Below, one piece after another: positions 36,225-50,042 of a stretch of 64,000 nt of DNA. Under the pieces are notes generated by a model. That model was not told the origin of the DNA and ran no database searches. It saw only the letters and a list, made by a program, of their open reading frames with translations. Position 1 is the first letter of the stretch. Every line of letters starts with the position of its first letter. The translations under genes and the position numbers were made by a program. This DNA comes from Eumeta japonica (taxonomy: Eukaryota > Arthropoda > Insecta > Lepidoptera > Psychidae), in NCBI GenBank assembly GCA_005406025.1, contig BGZK01000486.1, positions 62,001 through 126,000 on the forward strand, written 5' to 3'.

Positions 36225-36700
36225 TACCGGGATACATTGATACTAGACATAAGAACGATCTTGCCGCTTATAAGACCCGTCTAAGTGAAGTTAATAAATC
36301 ATTTAAGGGGATGTGTGTGCGTCTTCATAATAAGATCCCAGCTGAAATTCAAAATCTGCCATTTGCTGAGGTTAGTGAGTAAGAAAGTTATATGGCAAGG
36401 GCTATTAAACCTTGTTGGTATATTTTAATGAAAAAGCCCCTGGGATTGAGCTGCCCGCCTGTCAGGTTATTTCATATTATTTTTAAATGTAGACTAAATT
36501 ATAAATTACTAAATCCTTTGTATTGACGAGTAAAAAGAGCAAGCCTTGCGTTTCTTGCCCATTCTTATCTCGGTGAATCAGCATTTGAAATGGGCGGTAA
36601 TGTCGAAACGAATTTATTAATGACGTATTTCAAGTGTAATTTTATTATCTACGAAATAAATATATTTTCGATTTGATTTGATTTGATTTTGATTTGGGTG
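36225..36700 (+). pseudogene. LINE 3' end (C-terminal ORF2 plus 3' UTR and GATTTGATTT tail)
   Basis: Reads DTRHKNDLAAYKTRLSEVNK, then SFKGMCVRLHNKIPAEIQNL, the C-terminal signature shared with 55044-55268 and the minus-strand copy at 63722-63985. The following ~300 bp (GGGATTGAGCTGCCCGCCTG, TGAATCAGCATTTGAAATGG, TTCAAGTGTAATTTTATTA) is its 3' UTR, ending in GATTTGATTTGATTTGATTT. Heavy 5' truncation is typical of target-primed reverse transcription. The family belongs to the CR1/jockey group, exact clade uncertain. Confidence 0.8.
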
Positions 36701-38179
36701 TGAATCTTGATTACAGGCTATTTCAGTTTCAGTCTAATGAAACCCTCGCTCTTTGTCTCGCAGTAAATATAATTAGTCGGTTTTGAACATTGTCTTTGTA
36801 ACCTCCAACCTGTACTTGGTCAGCGTGAACAATGCTTAAAGTCAGATTTACCTATTCAATCTGAAACTAATTAAAATTTTGCAGGGGGATGATCCGCATC
36901 GGTTCGTTTATTCAAACCTGACCCAAAACCCACTTTTTAAAAATATACATATATATAATTATATATATATGTGTGTGTGTGAGTTTGTAAATATAATCGT
37001 TGAATGGAATTTTAACAGGAGAGACGAAAAAACGAAGAAGTAATCTTATAAAAGTTCTGTTTCAGTTTATATCATGAGAGGCGGAACCCTGATAATGAAT
37101 TTCTGAACATATGAATAATAGATATTGTGAAGCATAAAGGAGTTTAGCCGTTCATTAGTTGGTTTCAACGTTTCACTGGGACATGTTTATTAACTAACCG
37201 CGACGCAACTGCGGCCGACACGCAAGATTAGCGCCGGTGATGAGGGTTAGTTTCCATTATGTACGACAAAATGTTCAAATTTATGCTAATATTGGTCTAG
37301 GATTTTACGGACAAAAACTAAATTGTTCCATTTCGGATATCATTGTGCTCGTGTGTTTGTGTTTTTGTCTGTTTGGTAATGCTTGTGCATGAAACTTTGA
37401 TAATGTCAGGCAGAAGTTGTTCGTTTGGCGTGAGTATTGCCGTCCAGCGGTCTCTATTTGAACTAAATTTGCTTTTAATCTTTGTGATACAAGTCGGTGT
37501 TGGCCGTTAATGTGTACATTGTTATGTCTCTCTATGCATAATGAAATGCAACGCCTTTTTGCCGGTGTCTGTCCGTCTGTCCATTGATGAGTTTATGAGT
37601 TGAGTGAGTTAAACTCACTGATCCTATACGTTTTTAATCCTTGACGCCATCAGAAGGTGTTATAAGTTTAACGAGCGTGTTTGTGTATCTGTCTGTGGCA
37701 TCGTAACTCCGAAACGGCTGAACCGAATACCATTTTTTTAACTTCCTATAATGAAAATTAAAAACCTTTAATAAAATTAAGAAGTTACTATTTTATATTC
37801 CATTTCAAAAAATTGAGCTTTCATAAGATTTTGACGTTGCATGTTTCCAAGAAACTATTTTAAAAATTTTACGAGTGATATTTGTATGACTGCATGTCTG
37901 TTTGTTGAAAAGAAATCAAAAATCTATTTTCAGAATATTATTTAAACTACTCTATTATTTATACAATAAATTCCAAAATCTAATCATTGATAGCTCTTGT
38001 ACTTCAAAAACAGTGTCGATCATTACAAACTGCATCAAAATCGGCGGGTTCGTTAGAGGAATATCGTACCGAAAAATTTGAGAAAAAGGGTAATTTCAAA
38101 ATAACATTTAAAGTTCTTCTATTATATATGGTGTTATTTTGTGGAATCAAACGTTTGACTGCAATACTTCCACTATAAA
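36701..38179. other. No gene; dispersed repeat motifs
   Basis: A TA/TG microsatellite lies at 36946-36982. From about 37560 to 37960, phrases such as GTCTGTCCATTGATGAG, GTGTTATAAGTTTAACG and CTGTCTGTGGCATCGTAACT mark a widespread non-coding repeat. Confidence 0.35.
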
Positions 38180-38700
38180 TCCTCTTCCAACATTGAATAT
38201 CGATTCGAGATGACTAACAGATATCGAATGCCTAAACAAGTGTTTTATTTTTCTATTTATCTTAACCGCCAATTAATTAGTTACAATTTGTGTGTACGTT
38301 TCATGTCAATTAGGCACGTGTTCAGGATCATGCGGACTGTCACATCTATCAAAGTGTCAGAAGTGTTGAAACTATCAACAAATGCGATCACAGCCACCTC
38401 GCTTGATGCACGACATGCAGTGAGTGGAACGTCAATGGTGACAGAAGCCCCTGCAGCAATAGTCACAGATAATCAGTAGAAGACATGCTTGACAGTTGTC
38501 ACAGAATAACCATCAGGAAATTATTGTTCAAATTGTCATAGGCGAGCGTCCAATTACGCCGATTTGTAAATATTAATTTGGTCATAGAGCGTATTATTAT
38601 TATCTTCATGTTTTGAAATTTAAAACATATTCTCTTCAACCACACAAGTAAGACATCGAATTTGTGATCGTTATTTAGTTTGTGACCGGCAAAATGAGAT
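38180..38700 (+). mobile_element. Family B element, both ends truncated
   Basis: Shares TGACTAACAGATATCGAATG, GTACGTTTCATGTCAA, GGCGAGCGTCCAAT and GGTCATAGAGCRYGTTATTA with 20529-21514, but lacks both inverted ends. Open frames within it are incidental. Confidence 0.65.
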
Positions 38701-41700
38701 CTGTTTACTTTATTACTTTTAAAATTCGAAATATGTTCTTTGTACATATCTCGTTTCAAAACAACGTCCAGTTTGTCTATGTATATTGATTGCATTCATA
38801 ACAAATTAACATGTGAATTCAAGATTTTTTTTATTTCCATTATTGTTAGATAAAATTAATAATAAATAAAACGATAAAAAATCGTTATCGTTTTAATTAT
38901 GAATTTAAGCGAATTAACACCCCGCTTAATATAATATTAAAATTACAATATAAAATTATTAAACTTTCAATCTAGTTTTTTCATAAAGTTTACCTTAGAA
39001 ATATAAGTGATATAGTGTTAGGGCTCGTTTCGCTCGCCTTAATTAACAAAATACAATTAAATATGTCAAAATAGGAAGTTTACATACAAGTAAGCTACCT
39101 AAGCAGGGTTGGTAAATATCAAAACATCCGTATCTGACTGTTGAGTCTGAAGTCTGCGTCTGAGTGCGCATACCGCGCATGCGCGACTTCACTCTCGGAT
39201 AAATAATTACAACTTCACTAGCTATGTTGAGTTGTGGATGCGGAACGCGCAGGGATAGACGCAGTGAGGCCAAACAGCAACAATGAAAGTGTGCTGTTGT
39301 GAAAAAATGGCTGATGTTAATTTTCGCTCCCCCGAATTAAAATATTACCTACTAATTATATTAAACTTGGAGGGACAATATGTATTACTTTTTACTTTTT
39401 AAAGGTTTCGTTTGTGTCAAAGGATTTTCATTTTTTGTAATTATATTTTATTATTTTATAATCAATTGTTATTTTATATGTTCGTTTAATAAACAGACAC
39501 TAAGTTCTTTGGTTGGGTCACAGTTACAAAAAAGAATAATCACTGGAAAGTCAAGAAACATAAATAGGAAACAAACTTTCATACCAGATTGCTATTAAAG
39601 ATTACCATTTACGCTTAAAGGTAAGATAGTGAATTAGATCAAACTTGGATCGAGAAAGGAAACGTATAATGTATAAAGAAAGTAAATATTTGTTTTATGC
39701 CTTTGTGCGTGCGGCTACGGTAAGAAGCTATTAAATGATGAACTTATACTTCAAAATCGCTAAATTACTTAGAAATTGGCTTTAGGATTGAAATAATCTA
39801 AATAAAAGTTGTAACCGAATATTAATATGCAGCTTTGTGTTTCTAAAATTCGGATTCGTATTTCTTGAAAATGGGAATGTCGTATTATATGCTGTTAAGA
39901 CACAGGAAGGATTTCTGTCTTGAATTTGAAATTTTACGATTTAAAATGTTACGATTTTAGCTGCAAGCTAGTAGATTAATCAGTCACGCAGTAAGATGTT
40001 TTGCGCTTTACGATGTAGTTATTTATAAATAACTTGTAGCATCTATCTCCTGTTAAACTATCATATTTTTTGCAGCTTTTTGAATAAATCGCTCGTAGAA
40101 ATAACACCTGTTGGATAAAGAGATTTTCCAGTGGTTATATCGAATTGAATGTTCGATATAACCACTGAATGTGATAGTATGGGATGCCCCAGGTGAGATG
40201 ATGAGCAATTTGGTAATAAACGCATGCGCTATGACGTACCCTTTCCATAGAGGCGACTCGTGTCCTACAGTGAGTCATATGGATTTTGGAAGTAATACAT
40301 TTTAAATTGATTTACATTGCGAGTAGTTCGTAGATCGCAAAAATAAAACTGTCATTAACGGGCACAGGCGTTACAAGTTAAATTATACATCACCCTCTAT
40401 TCTACATCATTTCAAGTGCGGACAGCGACAGAAACGTGGCACACAATTTCAATGAATCCCGGCGTATTACGAGATTTATCAAAAGCTGATCTTTACTTTT
40501 CATATCGCCGAGAGAAACGACCGTCTCACGACGAAAAAATGAGAGTTACCGGTGTCCTAAATTCACGTTTTAAGTCAGCATTCCGTTCGAGCCGTCTCAT
40601 CTTAACCGCGGCTCGAGCGCGGCGCAGACCGCGTCCGTGAACTCCGAGAGGTGGCGCGATCGGAGCGTGGCCGCTGTGGGGGGGGGGGGCGGTACGGGGT
40701 GTGCGGTTCAGAGATTACACGTAGCGGTCTCGGATTCTTCCGCTCACTAGCGGCCACTCTTTGGACTTCCATATTTCTTTTCAACGGCAGAAGATTAATA
40801 CAGGAAACGTCGAAGTGAAGGCGTTGTCTGACAAAAAAGATTGAAAGAGTTGAATGGAAAAATTGTTCCGATCTGTGCGTTACTGTTATTAATAATGGTA
40901 TCAAAGGGCATTCTTTCGCTTAAAGTCCCATTAGGTTTTTGCCAGAGCCTTCGTTTGTGCGGTCACTTTTATGAAGTTTTCATAAAATTTTCATGTTTAC
41001 CCCTTCCGCTTATCCTTCTTTATTTATATTTGAACAATTGTTTATAATCACTTTTATACTTCACGTAACTTGTGTTTCAAATTTTCTGTTGCGGTATTAA
41101 CATGTATATCGATTGTTAGTGAACATGAGACCATCTAGACTAGTCACTTGACTATGGTATTGCCCCGACTGCGTGGTGTGTGCGCGCGACAGGATGTTAC
41201 GTAAGCTAAGCACCGCTAAAGGTAAAAATCAAGAAGGCGCTAACATTGTCGTTTTCACTTTAGCGTTTTTAAAAAACCATTTGCTCCGATTATATATTTA
41301 TAATAACATCCGTTTAAAATTCGTTTTTAGTGAACGTTTACGTCCCGGAAAGTGTAACTATATCAACTTTCAAGTCAATCCGATCTCTAGTTTCGGAGAT
41401 TCCGCGATGAGTCAACTAGTCAGTGGTATTTCGCTTAAATACGTATACCTATATAGATTAAAATATAAAGATACATGATAATTTAATACAGTCAATATTT
41501 ATTATTTAGCATTGTTTCTAACAACGGGCGGTGAAAGAGTGAGAGTTGCCATATTTGGCGCGAATCATGTTTAGCAAACATTTGAATTCGACATGACATA
41601 ACGAAATGAAATTTGGATTTGAAGCTAAAGATGTATGAGATGACGACATTGAATTCTGACAACTACGGTCGCTCTTGAGACTGTCTGAAGGGGTGAGTTT

Positions 41701-44700
41701 CGGGTGCTGAGTAATCTAAGCCAGCATTCGGAAAACGTAAGCTTTTATTAGGAATCTACCAACTAGGAACTAAGTATAAGTAAAAGACGCGACCTGGTCT
41801 TAATAGAAAATTATTTACAAATACTTGTCACTGCGTTACGACCCCGATTATACAGGATGTTTCACTAGATCGCATGTTCATCAGCAGCTGGGTAAATGTC
41901 TTCACTTGGTTATCACTTAGCTACATATCCTCAATACCTTATAACTTTTAAGTTGTATTTGTATTATAGCACATTTTATAATTTGCTTAAGTAAGCGACT
42001 AACAAAAAAACATTGCTCGCTGTATTCTAGAATGCTCCAAGAAAATCCGTTTTTTTTAGTGAAGCTTATTTGCTGTCGGGATGTGTATTTGTTTATTATT
42101 ATAATTGTTAGGAACTAGTTCGAAGACTTTTGTATTTAAATGTTAATAGTTATTTATAATGGTTACATAATGTTTGTATATGTAACCAGTGTAAATTAAC
42201 ATGTTACATGTCTACCCATTTATTCCACATATCTATTAAACATTTTATGACCTGGAATTAGCTCAGGTTGATTAGTTTGTAATTTGTGGTAAAGAAAAAG
42301 TAATTGAAAGTAAAAGTATTTGTGGTAAGACAAAATAATGGAATATAAAAAAAAAAAAAAAACTATTTTTCTACTTAAATTATACAGTAAGGAGATAGAT
42401 GCGTCACAAGCCGGACGCTTAGGCCGATCATGCCTCTCTATTGTTCCGCGCTCTCGCTCGCACGCTCCGCTCAGGCGGAACGCGACAATGAGTCATGCTT
42501 TTTGGTGCGTGCAGCCGGCGTTCATCGATTTATAAGACGTTATCACGTCAAAAATTATTTTTGTTCTCCGAAAAAAAAATATTTTATATGTATACTGGGC
42601 ACAATATACTACCGTGTCTGCCAATGTAAATAAAAATATGCCATGCGTATGTCTTAGCCCGCGCCTTGTTCTTTGACACAAAGACACTACTGGGTATCAG
42701 ATATATCTCTGATCCTGAAGATCCTGCTAAAGATAATAAGACAAACTATTTAAATTATTGTATTGTCGTCTTTGATAAGTGTGCAAAGATTAAAATTAAT
42801 GCTATGTTTAGAAGGGGGTGAAAATCACGTTCAAAGATCCCGTTTTGAACAAACAAACAAACATACGTACATGACAAGCTGTCAAATTATGGTGTCAGAT
42901 TTTCTTTCTTTTTAAACATGTTAAAAAGAAGAAGAGCTGACAACATAATTTTAATACTCCAAAAGTCGGAGAGAGAACTTAATTTGGCCAAAACAATATA
43001 CATAAAAGCGAATGTAGTAGATGCGCCACTAAATTTGACGAAGCACGCGAAAAATGGGGGCCTGTAAGCTATATGACAAATAATCTCCGACGTCTTGGGC
43101 GCGGGCTGTCGCGTGCGGGGGGGGGGCGCCAATGACGTCGCGCTGGCTGCTCCACGCGAAAACGCTTTTTCGTTACGGCAACACCGCGAAACTGATGTGG
43201 GAATTTGTTTCTATGTATTTTTATTGTTATTTGTATGTAATTGTATGTATTTATTTTTATGTTGGTAAAATTATGAGCTTTGGCTGTGTCGAGTACAAGG
43301 CCGGGTATTTTACGTAAATGCCGGATAATATTTTCTTTGAGCGAATTATATGTCTAATTATTTTTGAATACTAAGAATTCGTGTAGTTATAAACGTAGTA
43401 GTAAAACATGCACTAGCTCGTGCTAAGTGTGTCTTTAATAATCGGTGTTCGCACATAGTGTCTACACAGTCTAGCGTTGATATAGAAGCGATTACATCAT
43501 TCATTTTTCCGGGGCCGGGTCTAGCCTGGGTCGCTCCAGCTGCAGGTGCACTGGTGCCGTCGTTGATCTGCTCGACGCCTTCATTAGTTTACGTCCCCGG
43601 CAGTAATATATAGTATTTTATGTGTATCTTTAGATTGTCTTTGAGAAGCCTTTTCCGATAGTATACGACACGTAAATTTTGATTTGACTTTTTGACGATT
43701 TTAGGCCGATATTGTATTATTTATTTCAATTACTTTTTTTATCTCGATATGTATATTTCTTATAACTTTTTCTCCCTAATATTTTATACATGCGATCCAT
43801 AGGTTTTGACAAGAGCTGACGATTGAAACTTAAACGAAGATCGTAGTGAAATTTATATTAAAAAGAAATTTGGTTTTGCAAAGAAACAACCTCAAAATAT
43901 CGGCTCTTCCCCCTCCGCTGCGCGCGATGCTTCACAGTCTTCATTAAACGTAACAAATTCTTTGATCCTTTAGCCACCGAGTGATGTAATTAAATTTTGA
44001 ATGTAGATGATAAATATGTAGCTGAAGCATCAAACTTTATCCCCCGATTTTGTTATCATCAGTTTTCTGAATTGCCTCCCACTATGGAAGCAAATTTAAG
44101 ACGTATTCACGTCACAAAGCTACCGTACCGTCCGACACGTGCAAAAGATATAAGAAGGGTTTTTATAGAGTTTCATTTCACGAAGAGCTTCAATTTTAAA
44201 TTAAATCTTTTAAATATCCATTAGAAATTATGTTCAGCGGGTCAGAGCGGTCCCGTTGCCGTCGAATTTGAAAGTACAGTGCCGAGACCGGACCGCGGGC
44301 GTAGCGACTAAAACGATCCCAACTTAAATGAAATAATTCCTTTCGTCTCGTAATGCACTTAAGCCATCGGTTCGGTAAAGTGTCATCGTACCGATGGTAG
44401 TATTTGTCGAATTAGATATTCGAAAAACACCCCCGTATATAAAACATCCCCGTAATATATCAATCAAATCTGTTTCCGTAGAACCACAGCCACACCGACC
44501 GTCGTTCTACAAGATTTTCTCCTTGTCACGTGGGCGGTTGAAGATTGACCGCGGTACGTTTCACACGCAACTTTTTATAGCGCGCGTGGTAACTGTCGAA
44601 CGAACAAACACATGTTAGTGTACACAAAATATGACAGGGTATTTCTTTTTGAAGGTAACGCGTTGATCCGGTGTTTATTGGTGGAAGTGATTGTCTGATC

Positions 44701-46299
44701 GTAAGGAAAATTAATAAACTAGTTAGCACCATCTACTATGAAAATGGAGATGATTCATTTTTGATTGACTACTTTTAATAAGTTATTAAGATTTATGTAA
44801 AATATATTTAGGGTATTTTTTTGTCAGGTTTGCATTATCCCACAGAGGACTTTATTGCAGTCTTAGGAAATTAAATCGTCTAGCCTGGATTATTTCGGCT
44901 TGGGGTCTTCTAATTGTCGTCGTCACCGACGCGATCGTGATATGTGAGTTGGGCAGCTTAATGAGCTTTTATAATGTACAGAGCGAGTGAATTACTTTGA
45001 CTTAAATAGAACACGCATAGATCAATTTGCCTACAGTCAGGACCGACTGCGGTACCTTCTGGTTGCGAGGCGCTGTTCTTAACGCACCAGCACAGCTCTT
45101 ATATGTACTAATCGTAATTAATTATCCCCGTCGTCAATTTTACTAACAGAGGTAAAGCCATATGAAATGTACAGTATTTGGTCTACGTTTTTCACTCGAA
45201 TATTCCTTATTCTCTTATACCCCACGTAGTATCATAACGACTGGCCTTCTCCGCTTCTTATTTCTTTAAAAATAAATTTACTTACGTCTTAAAGTCGTCA
45301 GTTTGCATTTCCATATCGATTTTTTTAGTTATTCAACAGGAGTGAAAATGATAAAGAAAAGAATTTTAGGATTTTATTAGATAACCTTCAATATTCTATG
45401 CGATCGAGACATTATTTGATGACTTCACAATGTAAGTTTTGTGTAATAATAAAACTGTGGAAGGCCAATATTACTGAAAGATGCTTTACAAATTTTAAAG
45501 TTTGTTAGCTTAGATGCATTAACGTTGTTATTTCACAATCAAGACGGTATGTGATTTATTACAGTAAAAATTACAATGGGAATAGGTGGAATTTTTCCAG
45601 AAAATATTCCTCTACACGACAGTATTAAGAAATATTTTCTAAAAAGATCCCAGAAGTATAAAAAACACTACTACTTTATTCATAAATATTAATTTTATGA
45701 CTTGATTTAAATTGGATAACAGGATTCATAAACAACGATTACAAAAGTATTTAAAAGCTTTAGAATCCAAGAATTTAAATTGTTAAAGCGTAAAAAAAAT
45801 TGAAACACGAAACAAGTTTAAGCTATGTTAAGTTTAAGAGAGCAAGTGTTTGCTACAATTAATAGTTCTTGCCGTGCATCGCGTGCCCTGCAAAAACTAT
45901 TGATCGTAAGTAAGGGATCTTGTAAGTCATTTTTTACTATTTGTGTTATATTATTCCATTTTTTGTAGGGACCCCAAGTATTTTTTTTTTAAATAAAATA
46001 TAACCTTTGCTACTCGGAGAAAATATAGCACTTTATTGGTGAAAAAAATTTGAAAATCGGTCTGCTAGCTTTTGAGTTTATTCATTGCAAACAGAAATAC
46101 AAATCTTTTCTCTTTCAAATATCTATTTTAATTAATAATGAGTTTCGCTACCGTGATATTCATTATTGACTTACAGACAGAAACATAGTTAAGAATTCTA
46201 AAAAATTACATTTAGATCTTTCTTAGTTCCAAGGAATCGCCGCGTAAATAATCCGGAAAAATAGTAAGCTATCCGAATATAATAAGTATTAATTTTTGT
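38701..46299. other. Long interval without a recognisable gene
   Basis: AT-rich sequence with GC-richer patches at 39140-39260 (holding the palindrome GCGCATGCGC at 39175-39184), 40560-40760 (with a G12 run at 40678-40689), 42400-42520, 43080-43180 (another long G run), 43500-43600 and 44230-44330. Short frames across these patches have no known motifs. About 42660-42890 ends in AAACAAACAAACAAACATAC and 46015-46150 carries ATTTGAAAATCGGTCTGCTA, both dispersed-repeat-like phrases. Confidence 0.3.
40130..40166. repeat. Perfect 15-bp hairpin
   Basis: AGTGGTTATATCGAA (40130-40144) and its exact reverse complement (40152-40166) flank the loop TTGAATG. No surrounding repeat copy is evident in the window. 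Confidence 0.85.
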
Positions 46300-46620
46300 G
46301 CGCGGCTCGCTCCGTTTAGACATAAAATGAATTCCTTTGTTTTCTTCGTCTACCGATCACGTCGCCGATCTCGATCGTGATCACGGTCCGGCTCCTGATT
46401 CCAATCTCGATCCCGGTCTCGATATCAATTTCGACTCCGATCACAGCACACCATAGCACCGTATAGTCTTACACAGAAAACACACAAATCGCCACTCAAT
46501 TACTTCACTAGGAAACGACCTCGTTACCCCTTTTGATCCCGACCCTGGTCCTGTTGGCGATTTCGGTCCCAGACCGGTATCGATCTTGATCTCCTATGGG
46601 ACTTTGCTGTTACTAATGAA
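46300..46620. repeat. Dispersed repeat with degenerate GATCTC hexamer run
   Basis: Begins GCGGCTCGCTCCGTTTAGAC, then ATAAAATGAATTCCTTTGTT. A run of imperfect six-base units (GATCTC, GATCGT, GATCAC, GGTCCG, GATCCC, GGTCTC, GATATC) follows, and a second such run lies near 46540-46600. The 52464-52565 stretch has the same order, a CTTCGCCTGCGTGGACGTAG head then TCTTGATCGTAATCTCGATC, so this is one dispersed family. Confidence 0.5.
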
Positions 46621-48456
46621 CGATCCGTATTAGAAAGTAAAGATGTTTCATGTTCATATGAACGAAGTCTCAGGTAATTAAAATTTAGTCAGACAATGTA
46701 CTTTGTATCAACAAGAAATCATGTAAAACGCACCCGCAGTTATGGAATTATAAGCGTACAAACGGACAAATGAGAAGATGTTATGTTTTATAAATTGAAA
46801 GGATAAAAAAACCTCTCTCCTGGTTTTTAAGATTTGGAATGAAAGCTGTTCTAAATATTATAGAAGTGTTTTGGTAAGCTTATTTGCGACAACGCATAGT
46901 ATAGGCTACTTGAAAAAAAATATGCGGGTCGGTTTGAGAACTTCCATTTTTTAGTCAGTTAAAAAAAATCCGTTAATATACGGTATTTATGAAATATAGA
47001 AAACTATGGCCATATTTTATTTTTATACGGATTTGAATTTTTAGCCGAAGTCTGTCTTAATAAGTCTTCGAATAGGGACACAGACTTTTCTTTAGATCTA
47101 CAGGCCTACTGGAGAAGAACAATTCCTCTATACATTTCTTCGACATAACTTAAACGATATACCTTATACACATATTTAAGCTATTAGGCTTTCGAGCTCT
47201 CTAGAAACGTGCTTTCCTCGACTCATTCGACAAACATCATCATAGCTTAGCAAACTTGCCTGAAACACATGTAAATTACTACATACAAATTACTTTTCTT
47301 GTACACAAATATAGCTATAGTGAAAGCCGTATCAAAATCTCTGTTACAATTTCTGAGATTAACCTTTTTCAGACGGACAGACGTTACGGGGAATTTCAAT
47401 TTATAACATTGTCGTGAATTGCGTTCGCAAGCTAAAAATAAAACTACGAAATAATCCCCCTATAAAAAGAATATTCGAGAATAGACTTGTCTATGCATAA
47501 GCAACTCGCCCCGCGCGTCACCTTCACCTCCGTCAGCACTTTTGATATATGTTCATTTACTGAGGTGAAATTTTGGAGAGGCAATAAATCTTATTTGTTT
47601 ATACCAGGCGTGCCTGTTTACGACTTGTTTCTTCTAGATAATTTATCAATTTCTTTATATTTGAAGAACATGCTGGACGATCATTTGGCGAGTATAAATA
47701 GTGAAGTGCGGGTCCGAAGAAGTGGATTTATTTCTGTAATTAGTACGTGCACAAGCCAAGTACGAGCAAAAACTTTAGTCGGTTCCATACCGATTTATTA
47801 TGATTCGGAATCATACCGAATTTACGGATATGCGTCTTGTGCTATTCTGCATATTTCTGTTCAACTGATATCAATCCTCGAACCCACAACAGGGCTATTA
47901 CGTAATAATATTTATAAGAATCTTTAATATACATCCGCTCTCTTCACTGTTTTATATATTTTTAAATCGACTTAAATGAAGTTTCCGTTAGTGCACAGGG
48001 AACATGGAAGTTGTAATGACTAAAATACTGACTTACGTTACCAGCGTAAGTAACTAAGTGTTTAAGCTTTTACATTGCCATTAAATAACTTCTATATGAC
48101 CGCATCGTTCTCTTCAAAATAGGTGTCTTGAATATTGTCTTTGATATAATACGAAATACGCTGAAATAACCGAGGTCGAGGTACAGTGAACGGGGACCCT
48201 TCATTCCTGTCGACAGGCGCAGTGTCGATGAATATCAGAGAGACATTTATTGTAATGACATTTATTTACATATGGAATTTGTGTAAATGAAGATATAAAA
48301 TATGAGCAAAGGCCGTCACCTATTCTGTATAAAACCACATTCGAACTGCTTTGGGTACAGGTTTTTGCTTTTTGAACAACAAACGTTTAAGCCGAATGTG
48401 GCATAATCCACGTACAACTTAGAGTAACGTCTCATTAATAACAAAACGTAATTTAT
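46621..48456. other. No gene recognised; one unassigned 146-codon frame
   Basis: The plus-strand frame 47487-47927 is the longest uninterrupted frame in the window (146 residues, MSMHKQLAPRV...). It shows no signal peptide, domain, repeat or coding bias I can defend, and no splice context was found. It may be a chance frame. A small inverted pair ACTTACG/CGTAAGT lies at about 48032-48052. Confidence 0.3.
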
Positions 48457-49226
48457 TAAAAAAAACCGGCCAGAGCATGTCAAGCCATGCTCAGTGTGGG
48501 ATTTTATAGTCGTTACTGCAAATAAATGTACTACAGATGAAAATAACTACGTTGTTATATTTTATTCAAGTTTTCTCCCACGAAGTAGGTGTAAGCACTT
48601 TAGTCACCTATAACTAGAGAACCAAGTAGGTATTTCGAATTTAACGCTTGAACTGGTGTAAACTAAAGTGCACCAGCAAAAGAGCGTTTTTTCATGGTGC
48701 TTACGTCTTTTTCTTCAAAAGAGAAGAAGATTTTCGACAAAAACTAAAAAATGGTTCATCTGAGCATGTTCAAAATAATTTCATTTGATTGTGTTTATTG
48801 AATGTTACTTTCACCTTTTTTATGTTTTTTGGACATATGGTTTAAAAAATAAAGGGGAATTCACAATTTTTTCTACATCCTGAACGATTATTTTTTTTCA
48901 CATTTAATAAAAAAATCGCTCAGAAACCTTAAAGTGTTTTTAAAAGAACGGTTAAAATATGTGCCACACGTCGATGATTTGTTGAAAAAAAATTTTTTCA
49001 GCTTCTATAACATGTATGGTTTTCCTAGAAATATTTATTTTAATTATTTAACAAACAAAATAAGTAGCGGCTTGTGTAAGACACCTATACTCCTAATTCC
49101 ATCATCAATGTTTATATTGTTTATTTTTTAGTTTTTGAGTAAAATGTCTGTGACATATGGACGGGCGGACGGATAGACATGACGAAAGGGTTCCATTTTT
49201 CCCATTTTGGCTTGGAACCCTAAAAA
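48457..49226 (+). mobile_element. Family A repeat (MITE-like), near-complete copy
   Basis: Starts AAAACCGGCCAGAGCATG and ends CCCATTTTGGCTTGGAACCC then TAAAAA. Interior landmarks are TTTTCTCCCACGAAGTAGG, CACCAGCAAAAGAGCGT and GTCTGTGACATATGGACGG. It lacks the long-arm insertion carried by the copy at 1-2152 and so shows the empty state. No transposase. The 65-codon frame at 48934-49131 is incidental. Confidence 0.75.
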
Positions 49227-50042
49227 GTTAGGGGTTTCAATTAGTTTCAATAAAGAGATAGATATAAAAACTGACATACACGACACTTTTACTGTATGAT
49301 ATTACCTAAAATACTGTTTTTGTTTAAATAACAAAGATGTCAATCTTTGCACATGCGAGAAAATAAAAATTCTGATCTAACATTATAAAGACATTTTTAA
49401 ATTAACGTCTCCATCGAGAACAGACCTACGCTTATTCGCGTGTAAGTAAACTAAAACGTACCGCCGTAATTGGAAGGTGGTACAACAACATCGCCCATGG
49501 CTCGTGTATTTTGGAAGGAAAATAATAATATATTAGTACATTACTAAGGGGACGAGTTCGTTACGTGTACGTACAGGATGCTTCAATTAATTTCGACGCA
49601 CGTTTCACGTTTATTCATTAGACAAAGATGAAACAGGCCCTAGAAATATAATAAAGTAAGTAAGGAATACGTATTTCACAAATAATTATATGCAAATATT
49701 TAAGTTTTAGTACCTGTGCCAACACCTGCATACCCTCTCAAAGGAATAAAAAATGTTGAGTGTGAGTCTTACTCTGCGCCAAGGGTTCCTTACAAAATAA
49801 TATTTAAAAATAAGGTGAACCATGTTCACCAGCTCAAAAGTTGAACAAATTAATAACTAACAGGCATAATTATTTAATATACAAAGTAACAGTAATTATG
49901 CATTTTATTTACTCTTTGTTACAAAACTTTTTTATAAGAAATATTTGTCGTGCGTCGGCGCTGATACTTTGTTATTTATATTTTTATCTGATATTTTTAG
50001 CATTGTAGTATGCATTTTAAACGTCATATAACTAACTCCTTT

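Noticed and set aside
39175..39184. GCGCATGCGC as an NRF1-type promoter
   Set aside because: Single palindromic site without a transcript start, gene or further promoter elements nearby.
47487..47927. 146-codon open frame as a new gene
   Set aside because: Longest frame in the window, but with no domain, targeting signal, repeat or splice context. In 64 kb over six frames a frame of this length can arise by chance.
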